This document shows, piece after piece, positions 35,246 through 47,100 of a stretch of 64,000 nucleotides of DNA. The stretch comes from Nicotiana tabacum (taxonomy: Eukaryota > Streptophyta > Magnoliopsida > Solanales > Solanaceae), in assembly GCF_000715075.1 (NCBI RefSeq), contig NC_134101.1, positions 152,507,584 to 152,571,583 of the forward strand. Reading direction: 5' to 3'. The notes under the pieces were generated by a model. The model was given only the letters and a program-made list of their open reading frames with translations, had not been told where the DNA came from and did not search any database. The position numbers and the translations under genes were made by a program. Positions within the stretch are counted from its first letter, which is position 1, and each line of letters opens with the position of its first letter.

Positions 35246-35434
35246 CGCTGAAAGAAAACAAGGTGAATATTAGATACAAACACTTACGACTCAACTCTAC
35301 ACACGATCTAGATTCAGGAAGAAGGTAACAACCCTAGATGTCATGTAGCCTCCTGATTATAAATGTGGCGCGCTACACATCCATAATCAAGACTCTACTA
35401 GACACGACTCATAGACAATCCCTAGGACAGACTT

Positions 35435-35446
35435 GCTCTGATACCA
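35435..35446 (-). other. Primer-binding site of chromovirus D
   Basis: Minus-strand TGGTATCAGAGC is an exact match to the initiator tRNA-Met complement commonly used by plant LTR elements. It lies four bases inside the 5' LTR. Confidence 0.9.
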
Positions 35447-35450
35447 AGTT

Positions 35451-37965
35451 TGTCACGACCCAAACTGGAGGGCCATGACTAGCACCCGACCATACTTGCC
35501 GAGCACCAACGTACATTTTATCTAACCTTTTTTTTATTATCTTTTAGGGTTGACGAGATCAATATAAATGGTAGACCTGGATCATGGACAACCAGCAATA
35601 AAATATGATGGCATGAACATACATAGCAGGGGATGACCAGACAATCAAGAAACTACATATAAGGTACGAGCTACCACGCTACCATGAAAGACTATACAAC
35701 AAAAACCAGCCGACAAGGCATACCAAACTATACATGAGTCGACACTTGTCTATGAGCCTCTATATGAACATAAGTGTTGCAACATAGCCGGAACAGGGCC
35801 CCGACATACCCATAATGTCTATAACAAAAATGCATACCAAGACCACAGTAAGTCCGGAGAAGAGATCTCGCCAATCACTGCTGAACTGGACAACCTACTG
35901 TGGTGGGGGAGCTGCACCTGCCTGTCTATTAGGGCCTGCAGCACGACATGCAACGTCCACAAACAAAAGGACGTCAGTACGAATAAAGTACTGAGCATGT
36001 AAGGTAGGGAACCATAAATATGAACAGTAATGTAAGCAGGGATAAAGAATATACAACCTGGAACATCTGAGTACCTCTGAGGGCTACTGACATGAAATGC
36101 ATGATACATATATATGTATACATAAACGTTTAAAACATATGCCTTTGTGGGCATCATCATCATCATATCGTACCTATCCATAATAGGCTTGGTAAAAATA
36201 TACCCGGCCGTCATAAGGCACGGTAGAATCGTACCCGGCCACGTGGAGCTCGGTAAAACCCAACTGATCAGTGGTTGCACAATAGGTGTCATACCCGGCC
36301 GACTATAGCACGGCTCGGTAGAGTAAAATAGATACATATATATAATGCATGCTCGACTCATGGAATCACATTCTAAACCTTTCGGAGTGACATAAGGTCG
36401 GTATCCTCTGTACACGTTATTAGGACCAACTCTTCATTACGAACCTTATAAGAATCAGGAAGTACCAGCAACATTGATAACATAAGAATAAGAGAAGCAA
36501 CATTAACTTCAATCGTTCCATAAGAGGGAAAGCAATGTAAGTACTGCTAGCTTCTAAGAGTAGAGTATCTTTGGAAGCTCGTTCATTACACTATGTACAA
36601 TCGGAGTCGTGCAAAAGAAGAAAAGGGATTACCTCACATACCTTGTATATACTTCCCCAATAACAAGCTATCAAATTGTCACAACTCCTTAGTCTACAAT
36701 AAGAGAAACGATACGATCGTTATCATTTAAGCGTCATAACTATTATGTATCGACCACAACCTATTTTACGTTTAAACGGACAGCACCTCCCCTCTATATA
36801 TGACTTCACACCATTCCAAACAATCACCAAATAGCCCAAACAACCTCAATAATAAACATATTGAGCCTCCCAAAACAGTCCACACACAAAATAATTACAT
36901 CATACATACGACGACTACCATAGTCGTGTCAAACGACCCGGAAATGTTACGAATAACTATCAGCCCACAACCCTACATATATATGGTATTTCTCCAAACC
37001 CTTCCACCTCCAAAACTCCACAAAATATTACTAAAACACGCAGCCCAATAGCAACACAAAACAGTCCGCTACAAGTGAATAACTCGAACTCACGGCTTCC
37101 GATCACCGTCCCGTGAGTTCTTACATGTATAGAACGAATTACCATGAATTCACAGCAGAGAAAAATGTATGAAAGATGGCAGTAACTTACCTTACTTGTT
37201 GGATAACTCAGCCCTTCCCTTGGTTCTTCAAGCTCTAGGTTTTACCTTCAAATAGAACTTGAAAGAGAGGGAAAATCGATTAGGGTTTGTGTGGGATTTT
37301 TGGGGAAGAGTTGCAGGGGTTAACTTTGGTTTTGTGGGTCTGAAAAATGGATGAAATAACTGAGTTCATAACCCCTTAAAAGTCCGCTCTTGGACGACTT
37401 AGGGCTTTTAATTTTGTCCTATCATTTTGGAAAGTAGGTGATGCACCTACTTGTCATCTACCAATCTGCGCAGACTTGCAAAAATATGAATATCTCTATA
37501 CTCTGAGATCGTATTGACAAACGGTTTAATGCGTTGGAAACTAGACTAATAGATCTTTAATTTGGTGGGTAGATCACCCCGTAATTCCTTGTAAATTAGG
37601 ATAAAAGCTTAGAAATATTTAACCTAATGTTTAAGTAAAATTATAAACCTAAGTTGCGACAACGTTTGTCGACTTTTGTTTCATAACTCGTTTGACTTCA
37701 AGACTTATGATACGGATATTATATGATTCAAACACTTTAATACATGACCTTGAGTGTATTAAGAACCTCTAGGTTTACCTGAAAATACGAGTTACAACAT
37801 CCTTGATTCGTTTAACTTCTAATACTTGTTAATCACCCTTATACACCCTTGTATCACTTAAGACCAATAGGATTAACTTCTTATCACCTCAAAGGTAATT
37901 CCTTCTTGAATTTATGTTAACTAATATATGACATGAACTAACGCGTGCGGATATGGGTTGTAACA
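35451..37965 (-). mobile_element. Chromovirus D, 5' LTR
   Basis: Complete 2,515-bp LTR with plus-strand edges TGTCACGACCC and GGGTTGTAACA. It contains the 30-bp hairpin-unit array at 36150-36320. It is highly similar to the left LTR along its length, with small indels near 35958 and 37065. The right flank is CCTGG; the left flank is lost, so the target duplication cannot be tested. Confidence 0.92.
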
Positions 37966-38582
37966 CCTGGGACACCAACCAAAGGTACCAACATATCCTA
38001 AAACCTTATTCAAACATGTTCCAATCACCAAAATACCTCAAACAACATCAAATCACCAAAAACACATAGTGTTCAAGCCAAACTTTCCAAAATCTTCCGA
38101 ATTACGCTTTTGATCAAAAACCCAACCAAACCACGTCCGAATGACCTGAAATTTTGCACACACATCCCAATTGACACAATGGAACTACTGCAACTCTCAG
38201 AATTCCATTATGACTCCTATATCAAAATCTCGCCTACCAACCGGAAATCGCTAAAATATCAACTTCGCCAATTCATACCTAAATCTACTACGAACCAACT
38301 AAAATTTATTTCGATCACGCTCCTAAGTCACAAATCACCTTCCGAAGCTAGCCGAACCATCGAAACTCACATCCGAGCCCTCTAACTCATAAGTCAACAT
38401 CCAGTTGACTTTTCCAACTTATGCTCCCTCAAAAGAGACTAAGTGTCTCAAACCTTACCAAATTCCTTTCGGATTCGATCCGACCAACCCGATATCAGAT
38501 AATACGGATAAACAAAGCATAAAGAAGTAGAAATGGGAAAAATGGAGCAGTAACTCATGAGACGACTGGCCGGGTCGTCACG
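37966..38582 (-). mobile_element. Solo LTR F, 5' segment
   Basis: Continues LTR F beyond element D and ends on the plus strand GACGACTGGCCGGGTCGTCACG. It shares CCGAATGACCTGAAATTTTG and GACTTTTCCAACTTATGC-type blocks with the LTRs of element B, the closest relative here. The final bases are CG rather than CA, by mutation. The flank CCTTT follows. Confidence 0.8.
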
Positions 38583-39804
38583 CCTTTCCCTTAGGACATG
38601 ATATTTGATAATTGAAATGCCTTGTACGTGAGGTGACGAGCGCGTACTTGAGCTAATTGTTGAAAATTCGATTTTTCCTTAAGTATTTCAATTCAGTTAT
38701 TTTTCTTGTTTTATTCTACTTGCGAATTTAGCCTATTAGTAGTTTAGAAAAGCATGTTTAGTTGACTTAATTGCCTATTTGCTTAAACTGCCTTAATTGC
38801 AATACGTGAAGCATGTTTAGGCTAGAATTAACTATTTACTTGGTACGAAATTTAACTTAATTTGGTATTCTTGTGTTGCTGCTGTGTGTTTTTACTTTGG
38901 GACTACGGGACGGCATCCCGAGAGATTCCCCTATACGTATTTATGATCTGAACTGAGGTGCGGGATACCAAGAGATCCCTGGCACATATATTGAGGATAC
39001 CAAGAGATCCTCGGGATACCAAGAGATCCCTAGTATATATTGAGGATACCAAGAGATCCTAGGGATACCAAGAGATCCCTAGAATACATTGAGCATACCA
39101 AAAGATCCTCGGGATACCAAGAGATCCTCGGCTATCACCCTTGTTATGAATGGTACTTCCTGGTGTTTGCCTTTATTTCTGTTTCCGTTATTGTACTCCT
39201 AATTATCCTGTGTAGATTCTTAATGTAGGTTCTCAATTGTACTGTTTATCTTATCCTGCCATCTTATTATTTATTTAGCCTCAGTAAGGCCCTGACCTTC
39301 CGCGTCACTACCCAACCGAGGTTAGGTTTGGCACTTACTGAGTACCGTTGTGGTGTACTCATGCCCCTTCTGTGCATATTTTTCATGCGCACATCCAGGT
39401 ACCGCTACTCAGGCCTATCATCCTTGAGGAGGAGACTGCTCTAGAGACTTCGAGGTACATCTTCCGCGTCCGCAGACTTAGAAGTCTCTTTCTATTCCTG
39501 CTTTTAGTATTTAGCCCTTCTGTATTTTTCTGTTCTGATTAGATATTCTAGAGTTAGAGCTATGTAGTATTGATCTTAGCTTGTGATTCATTAGTTTCCG
39601 GGTCTTGGGTTTATGTTTTGGTATTGAGAGTTGAATATGGTGTATGCCGAGTGGCACATTTAAACACGGTTGTTACTTTATTACTGTTTAAAGTTGTTTT
39701 ACTTTCCGCAAAATTTTGGTTTTCTTCCGTAATTTAGGCTTACCTAGTCGTAAAGACTAGGTGCCATCACGATGGTTCACGGAGGGTGAACTGGGGTCGT
39801 GACA
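38583..39804 (+). mobile_element. Solo LTR E, 3' segment
   Basis: Resumes at CCCTTAGGACATGATATTTG and ends GGTGCCATCACGATGG, then GGGTCGTGACA, followed by ATAAT. The blocks ACCGAGGTTAGGTTTGGCAC and GCACTTACTGAGTACC match the downstream block of G and, reversed, of C and H. Its ends form an 11-base inverted repeat with the 5' start, with one mismatch. Confidence 0.9.
38908..39131 (+). repeat. GGATACCAAGAGATCC hairpin array in LTR E
   Basis: Seven good units of GGGATACCAAGAGATCCCT or GAGGATACCAAGAGATCCT (38962, 38993, 39013, 39041, 39060, 39091 and 39110), plus a diverged first one at 38912. Spacing alternates near 19 and 30 bases, giving a 49-bp composite unit. Each GGGAT...ATCCC is an inverted repeat with a short loop. 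Confidence 0.92.
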
Positions 39805-39809
39805 ATAAT

Positions 39810-39869
39810 TTATTACCTTATATGTGGGTCACACTAGAAGTCTCTAGAAGAGACGGTAAATTTCAAACA
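39810..39869 (-). mobile_element. Copia-like LTR, 5' end (split by LTR E)
   Basis: Right-hand continuation of the LTR at 24200-24588, judged by position across the E insertion and by a plausible minus-strand start TGTTTGAAATTTACC. It contains the inverted pair TCTCTAGAAGAGA. The end position is a guess from the TG...CA rule. Confidence 0.35.
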
Positions 39870-40986
39870 TTTATTAGTTATAAATTTATATATAAATATT
39901 TCAAGTAGTCTAAACCTCTACATTTATCAGCAATATCTATATTATTATAAAAGTATGAATACAATACCGGTTTATAAAAATAATATTATAATATTAAGCA
40001 TAATAACTCATAATAAAAGGACATAATCGAAATTCTAAATATTAGCCTTATAATCCTATTAGTTTTAAGACATAATGTTACACCTTACGAATCCTACATA
40101 ATTACCTTTAGGAATCCTATTAGTATAATTATTTTCGGGCTGTCTAATTCATATAAAATTGAACAAGTAAATATCTTTAGTCATGTGATCCTATTAATTT
40201 TAGGATACATAGAGATATTAATATTAAAATAACCAAGAGTGCATTTTTTTTTAATGAGTTCGAAGTCCTAAGGACTCTAAACAACCGATAAATTTAATAT
40301 TTTTGCAATACTTTTGTATACTAACACTTCTCATCGTCGTCGTCCAAATATAATAAAGATTATAGGCATATATGGTTCAAAAAGAACGCCAATGTTCGAA
40401 AACTGATTACCAACAGGATTACATATGGCCTAACGTGTAGGGTTTAAGAAATATGTCCTAAAAATAATAGGATTACATGGCTAACGTATAGTATTTCGGT
40501 TATATTCTTTCATTGTAAGTTATTATGTTCAATATTATAAGTATATTTTCGTCAACCAACATTGTATTTGAAAGCGTATTATAATATCTTATTACTAATT
40601 TAATTTGATAATGTATTATATTGTCCAAATCCATTTACAAAAAGGAGAGGCTATATTATTATAAAAGTATAAGTACAATATTAATATACCAAAATAACCC
40701 TAAAATATCAAATGGAAGAACTTATTGGGAAAGGACATAACTGCAATAACCTATTTTTTGGACTACTATAACTTCTATGCCAATTTTTAATATTTAAGAT
40801 TTTAAAATTAAAAAAATTTGTCTATTAAATTCTTATTAAAAATATGTAGAAAGGTTTTATAAAATTAATTTTATATCCTCCGTATTGGCAATACATTACC
40901 ACTCCATAATTTCCAATAACAAGAAAAAATAAGAGTAATATTAAATGGATTGCATAAAGAGTTGAAATTGAGAAAAAAATACCTCC
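39870..40986. other. AT-rich DNA with duplicated Helitron-like motif
   Basis: No gene seen. The 27-base stretch CTATATTATTATAAAAGTAT plus A.TACAAT occurs at about 39949 and again at about 40652. The first copy, ATCTATATTATTATAAAAGT, resembles plant Helitron 5' ends (insertion between A and T, start TC). No CTRR terminus with hairpin was found, so this is only a hint. Confidence 0.35.
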
Positions 40987-41709
40987 ACGATTGTCACAAC
41001 CCGAATTTCCCATCTTCGGGACCGTGATGGCGCTTAACATTGTACCCGCTAGGCAAGCCAAAGTTACTGATTATTTTACCTTTTTCCTTTATCTTTTAAC
41101 AATTTACCAGTTAATATAAGATAATCAGCGGAAACAAAATGCGGAAGAACAGAATTTAACGGATTAACTTAATGCAAATACGAAACCATAATGAAACTCC
41201 ACCCAGAACTGGTGTCACAATATCACGGGCGGTCTACGAATACTGCAAACACAGATTTAAACAAGGAAATGTACATATGTTCGAATGTAGATAAACAAAA
41301 AAGAACTATGATAGAAGGGGACGCAAAGGCCTGCGGATGCCCGCAGGACTATCTCGGGTCTCCACTGGACTGAAGCAGCAACCTCGAATTATGGTCTGTA
41401 TGGTTCAGTACCGGGATTTGCACAAAAGGTGTAGAGTGTAGCATCAGTACAACCGACCCCATGTACTGGTAAGTGTCGAGCCTAACCTCAGCGAAGTAGT
41501 GACGAGGCTAGGACACGACAAACATCATGAACCTGTGCAGTTAAACGATATCTAACAGAATAACAATAATAGAAGCTAAACATAAATTAACGGGAAGGGG
41601 CAACATGCTACGGGGGATACCAGAATAAGGAAACACAGAAATAACGGAAATGAAACAATTAAGGAACTTGAACCGATTACAGCAAATACTCACAGCAAAT
41701 AGAAAATGA

Positions 41710-41945
41710 ATGCACGGCATCACCCTTCATGCTTTTACTCTTAATCCTCACCATGCAATATATAATAAAAATGGGCACTACATCACCCTTCGTGCTTTAT
41801 CTCTCTTCCTCACCATATGCATCAATATAAATGAAATTGTGCACGGCATCACCCTTCGTGCTTTATCACTCTTCCCTCACCATATGCATAAGTATGAATG
41901 TGCACGCCATCACCCTACATGCTTTATCACTCTTTCCTCACCCAA
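41710..41945 (-). repeat. Hairpin-unit array in left LTR C
   Basis: Four units, GCACGGCATCACCCTTCATGC and close variants, at about 41713, 41776, 41840 and 41902, spaced about 63 bp. The right LTR (53195-53480) has five units, so the copy number differs between LTRs that were identical at insertion. Confidence 0.88.
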
Positions 41946-42819
41946 ACAGTAGAAACAATAACATCCCCGAAAGGAAAATCAATTATAACCAATCTCGTTC
42001 CAACAGTTAACTTCACAAGGTAAATCTCAACTTGAGCCAATACTCAACAATGGTCAAATACCAAGAAAATAACATAAGTCTTGCTCAACATGGATCATCA
42101 TTAGTTTAAGCATAAATAGTATATCATAAGAATCACAATAGTCACAGTGTAAGACTCACATGCATGCTCGACACCAATGTATAGATACTCGTCACCACAC
42201 TTATACGTCGTACTCAATACTAACACGTAGCAAATAAGACAACAACACCTATTCCCTCAAGATAAGGTTAGGCCAAACATTTACCTCGGATTCCACGGCA
42301 GAACTCAAGCCTCAAATATTGCTTTCCCGATAGATTTCGCCTCCAATTCACTTGTATCTAGCCATAATTAACTTAACATCATCAATAAGTGATAAAGATA
42401 TCAATTCCAATGCATAATTATAGGTTTTCTATCATTTTTCCTAAAAGGTCAAAAATCGACCCCAGGCTCGCTTGGTCAAAACTCGAGGTTCGGACCAAAA
42501 CCCAATTATTCATTCACCCACGAGCTCAAATATGTAAGTAGTTTTGGAATCCAACCCCAAATCGAGGTCTAAATCCCTAAATTTATAAAATTCCCAATTC
42601 CCCCCAAATCCCTAACTTCTACCTTTAAAGAACAAGATTTTTGGTTGAAAGTTGATGAAATACAATGGGTAATTGATAGAAAATGGTTTAGAATCACTTA
42701 CCAACACTTTGGGGAAGAAATTATCTTTTGAAAATCGCCCCTAGGCCGTTTAGCTTTTGAAAATTTGAAACAATGACATAAGTCCCGATTTGGGACTGTT
42801 TATGAACTGGGCGACAGTG

Positions 42820-43145
42820 TTTATCGCGTTCGCGAGGACACTGTCGCGTTCATAAAGAGATGCCTTGCTAGGCTTACGCGATCGCGAAACTCCCGTCGCG
42901 TTCGTGAAGGCTTTTCCCCCTTGGCCTTTGCGTTCGCGCGACCATGCTCGCGTTCGCGTAGGAGGAAGTCTGACCCCTCCCCCAGGTTCCCAATGCTTCA
43001 CGTTCGCGATGAGCCAGTCGCTTTTGCAAAAGGTAAAGCCCCCATCACTCCACGTTCGCAACCAGGCCTTCGCGTTCGCGAAGAAGAAAAACTCACCCGA
43101 CCAGCCCTCCCTTCGCGTTCGCGAGAGTAGCTTCACGAACGCGAA
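42820..43145 (-). repeat. TTCGCGAA palindrome array in left LTR C
   Basis: Repeated CGCGTTCGCGAGG, CGTTCGCGTAGG, TTCGCGAAGAAG and related forms. The right copy lies at 54010-54350. It is CpG-rich and produces chance open frames of about 100 codons on both strands. Confidence 0.85.
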
Positions 43146-43886
43146 AAAAGACATACTAGAACAGTTGTTGCAGCAAAAATACCAGATTTTCTAAGTCTAA
43201 AACGTCCCGTAGCTTATCCAAAACTCACCCGAGGCCTCGGGGCTCCAAACCAAACATACTTACAAGTCAAAAAACATCATACAGAGTTGCTCTTGTGATT
43301 AAATCGCCAAAATAACACCTAGAACTACGAATTTAGCATCAAAATCAAGGAAAAATCTCAAGAACTCTTAAAGTTTCCATTTTCACAACCGAGCGTCCGA
43401 ATCACGTCATTTAAACTCCGTTTCTTACCAAATTTTACAGACATAACTTAAATACCATATTAAACCTATACCAGGTTCCGGAACTAAAATACAGGCCTGG
43501 TACTATCATACTCAAATATTATTCAATTTCTAAACTCCTTATATTTTTCAGTTAAACAATTTTCTTCAAAAATTCATTTCTCGGGCTAGGGACCTCGGAA
43601 TTCAATTCCGTGCATACGCCCAAGTCCCATATTTTTCTACGAACCCTTCAGGACTGTCAAATCACGGGTCTGGGTCCGGGTCCGTTTTACCTAAAATGTT
43701 GATTGAAGTCAACTTAATTCAATTTTAAAGGCAAAATTAGCATTTTTCTCAAATTTTCACATAAAGGCTTTCCGGATATATGCTCGAACTGCGCACGCAA
43801 ATTGAGGTGAGACAAAAAAAGGTTTTTAAGGCCTCGAAATACATATTTAACTTCTAAAGTAAGAGATGGCCTTTTGGGTCATCACA

Positions 43887-43902
43887 TTCTCCACCTCTAA
43901 AA
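43887..43902 (-). other. Polypurine tract of chromovirus C
   Basis: Minus-strand TTTTAGAGGTGGAGAA precedes the LTR start TGTGATGACCC. The polyprotein stop TAG (43899-43897) lies inside it. Confidence 0.8.
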
Positions 43903-45270
43903 CAATTGTTCATCCTCTAACAGACATAGAAAAGTACCTAAGTCGGTGTAAAGATGGGGATATCAGCTCCGTATATAGGATTTAGACTCCCAGGTAGCTG
44001 CCTCGACAGGCTGACCTCTCCACTGAACACGAACTGAAGGGTAACTCTTCGATCTCAACTGACGAACCTGTCGGTCTAAAATAGCTACCGGCTCCTACTC
44101 ATAGGTCAAGTCCTTGTCCAACTGGACAGTGCTGAAATCTAACACATGGGATGGATCATCGTGATACTTCCGAAGCATCGACATATGAAACACTAGATCC
44201 ACAGCTGATAAACCTAGCGGCAATGCAAGTCTGTAAGCCACCTCTCCCACTCTATCAAGGATCTCAAAAGGCCCGATGAACCTAGGGCTTAGGTTGCCCT
44301 TCTTCCCAAATCTCATCATGCCCTTCATCGGCGACACCCGAAGCAACACCCGCTCTCCGACAATGAATGCCACATTATGAACCTTACGGTCAGCATAACT
44401 CTTCTGCCTGGACTGAGTTGTACGAAGCCTATCCTGAATGATCTTAACCTTCTCCAAAGCATCCTGAACTAAATCTATACCCAACAACTGAGCCTCTCCC
44501 GGCTCAAACCACCCAACCGGTGACCGACACCACCTACCATATAACGCCTTATAGGGAGCCATCTGAATGCTCGACTGATAACTGTTGTTGTAGGCAAACT
44601 ATGCTAATGGCAAGAACTGATCCTAAGAACATCGAAGTCAATAACACATGCTCGGAGCATATCCTCCAATATATGAATAGTATGCTCGGACTGTCCGTCC
44701 GTCTGAGGATGAAACGTTGTGCTCAACTTGACCCGCATACCCAACTCACGTTGCACTGCCCTCCAGAAATGTGAGGTAAACTATGTACCTCAATCAGAAA
44801 TGATAGACTCGGGCACACCATAAATACAAACGATCTCACGGATATAAATATATTCTAATCGCTCAGAAGAATAGGAAACCGCCACAGGAATGAAATGCGC
44901 TGACTTAGTGAGCCTATCCACAATAACCCATATTGCATCGAACTTCCTCTGAGTCCGTGGGAGTCCAACAACAAAGTCCATAGTGATAGCTCCCACTTCC
45001 ACTCAGGATTCTCAATCTTTCGAAGCAAACCATGAGGTCTATGATGCTCGTACTTTACCTGCTGACAATTCAAACACCAAGCTACATACGCGACAATATC
45101 CTTCTTCATTCTCCTCCACCAATAATGCTGCCGCAAGTCCTGGTACATTTTAGCGGCTCCCGGATGAAGAGAATACCGAGAACTATGGGCCTCCTCTAGA
45201 ATCAACTCACGAAGTCCATCCACATTAGGCACACAAACTCGACCGTGCATCCTCAAAAGTCTGTCATCTC
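43897..45270 (-). pseudogene. Chromovirus C integrase with chromodomain-like tail
   Basis: In order on the minus strand: [20 protein letters not shown] linker, HPGAAKMYQDLRQHYWWRRM and CLNCQQVKYEH of the zinc-binding region (45256-45030), TMDFVVGLPRTQRKFDAIW and IISD of the core, MAPYKALYGRWCRSPVGW, VSPMKGMMRFGKKGNLSPRF, then YE-stop and a chromodomain-like AILDRQVRQLRSKSY...PVEAATWES. Breaks: a frameshift near 45000, a stop after IISD (44790), small deletions near 44630 and 44540, and stops at 44095 and near 43975. Confidence 0.85.
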
Positions 45271-46525
45271 AACTGTAACCTTCTTGGCACCCCCGTGCCG
45301 CACTGTGTCTCTAAGGACAAGAAAATGAGGATCATCATACTACCGATCTCTGATACGCTCAAATAATGATAAACGAGTGACTGTGCAAGCTAAAACACGG
45401 CTGGGATCAGAAACATCCAACCTCACAAACTGATTGGCTAAAGCCTGAACATCCAAAGCAAGCGGTCTCCTCCGATTGGAATATACACAAGGCTGCCCAT
45501 ACTGGCTGACTTCCTACTCAAAGCATCAGCGACTACATTGGCCTTCTCAGGATGATACAAGATGGTGATATCATAGTCTTTCAACAACTCCAACCACCTC
45601 CTCTGCCTCAAATTTAGCTCCTTCTGCTTGAACAAGTATTGCAAACTCTTGTGATCTGTGAATACCTCACACGACACACCATATAAATAGTAACTCCAAT
45701 TCTTCAGTGCGTGAACAATGGATGCTAGCTCCAAATTGTGAACTGGATAATTTTTCTCGTGAATCTTCAACTGCCACGAATCATATGCAATAACCTTGTC
45801 ATTCTGCATCAATACCACACCAAGTCCAATATAAGATGCATCACAATATACTGTATATAGCCCTGAACCTGTGGGCAATACCAACACTGGTGCCGTGGTC
45901 AAAGCTACCTTGAGCTTTTGAAAGCTCGTCATACACTCGTCCGACCACCTAAACTAGGCACCCTTCTAGGTCAACCTTATCATCGGGGCTGCAATAGATG
46001 AAAATCCCTTCACAAACCGACAGTAATAGCCCACAAAACCCAAGAAACTATAGATATCTGTAGTTGATGTGGGTCTAACCAGTCCTTAACTACCTTAATC
46101 TTCTTATGATCCACTTGAATACCCTCTACTGATACAATGTGACCCAAGAATGCAACTAAACTCAACCAAAACTCACATTTCGAAAACTTTGCATACAACT
46201 GATTGTCTCTCTGAGTCTGAAGAATGACTCGAAGATACTGCTCATGCTCCTCCCAGTTGTGGGAATAGATCAAAATATCATCAATGAAAATAATCACAAA
46301 GGAATCCAGATAAGGTTTGAACACTCGGTTCATCAAATTCAAAAAAGCTACTGTGGCATTTGTCAACCCAAATGACATCACTAAGAACTCATAATGCTCT
46401 TACCGAGTGCGAAAATCTGTCTTAGGGACATTGGATGCCCTAATCCTTAACTAATGGTAGCTAGAACTCAAATCAATCTTCGAAAATACCCGGGCACCCT
46501 GAAGCGCTCAGCATCGAAAATCCAT
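45271..46525 (-). pseudogene. Chromovirus C reverse transcriptase-RNaseH, deleted
   Basis: The palm frame (46381-46010) keeps [19 protein letters not shown] and FIDDILIYS with both Asp residues. The RNaseH frame (45932-45438) has [55 protein letters not shown] and [14 protein letters not shown]. Near 46515, VKKKDG jumps to sequence encoding the end of the fingers: roughly 100 bases that carry [11 protein letters not shown] through FDQL in relatives are missing. Other shifts lie near 46000 and 46400. Confidence 0.85.
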
Positions 46526-47100
46526 CCTTCTTCTTAACAAACAATACCGGCGCACCCCAAAGCGAGACACTAGGTCTAATAAAGCCCTTATCAAGCAGGT
46601 CTTGCAACTGTTCTTTCAATTCATTCAACTCTGGCAGGGCCATACGATATGGCGGAATAGAAATGGGTTGAGTGCCCAAATCCAAATCAATGCAAAAGTC
46701 AATATCCCTGTCAGGTGGCATCCCCGGCAGATCTGAAGGAAATACCTTTGGAAACTCCCGAACAACTGGTACAAAATCCATCGAAGGAACCTCAACACTA
46801 GAATCAGGAACATAAGCCAAATAAGCCAAACATCCCTTCTCGACCATACGCCGAGCCTTCATATACGAGATAACCCGGCTGGTGGAATGACCAAGAGTCC
46901 CCCTTTACTCCAATCGAGGCAACCCCAACAATGCTAAGGTCACGGTCATGGCATGACCATCCAATATAACATGATAAGGTGATAACCACTCCATCCCAAA
47001 ATAATATCGAAGTTCACCATATCGAGAAGTAGGAGATATACACGGGACTCAGGACCCCCAATAACAACTACACATGAATGATAGACACGATCTACCATAA
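46526..47100 (-). pseudogene. Chromovirus C protease remnant and RT start
   Basis: Protease C-terminal half: VDRVYHSCVVVIGGPESRVY and NFDIILG, then the linker MKARRMVEKGCLAYLAYVPD, FPSDLPGMPPDRDIDFCIDL and RT start PPYRMALPELNELKEQLQ. The protease N-terminal half with its catalytic Asp is deleted: gag sequence joins it directly near 47103. Further shifts lie near 46985 and 46900. Confidence 0.82.

Larger units (their letters stand above)
40992..43886 (-). mobile_element. Chromovirus C, 3' LTR
   Basis: A 2,895-bp left LTR of a minus-strand element. Plus-strand edges TGTCACAACCCG and GGGTCATCACA; flank ACGAT (40987-40991) repeated at 55073-55077. It carries the hairpin-unit array (41710-41945) and the TTCGCGAA array (42820-43145). 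It retains a block of about 390 bp (near 42080-42470) that the right LTR has lost. Confidence 0.92.

Noticed and set aside
42750..43194. Long overlapping open frames on both strands near the TTCGCGAA array (also near 18380-18820, 54000-54390 and 62690-63020)
   Set aside because: They come from CpG-rich palindromic LTR repeats that lack stop codons. No domain is recognisable, and the same artefact recurs in each LTR copy.
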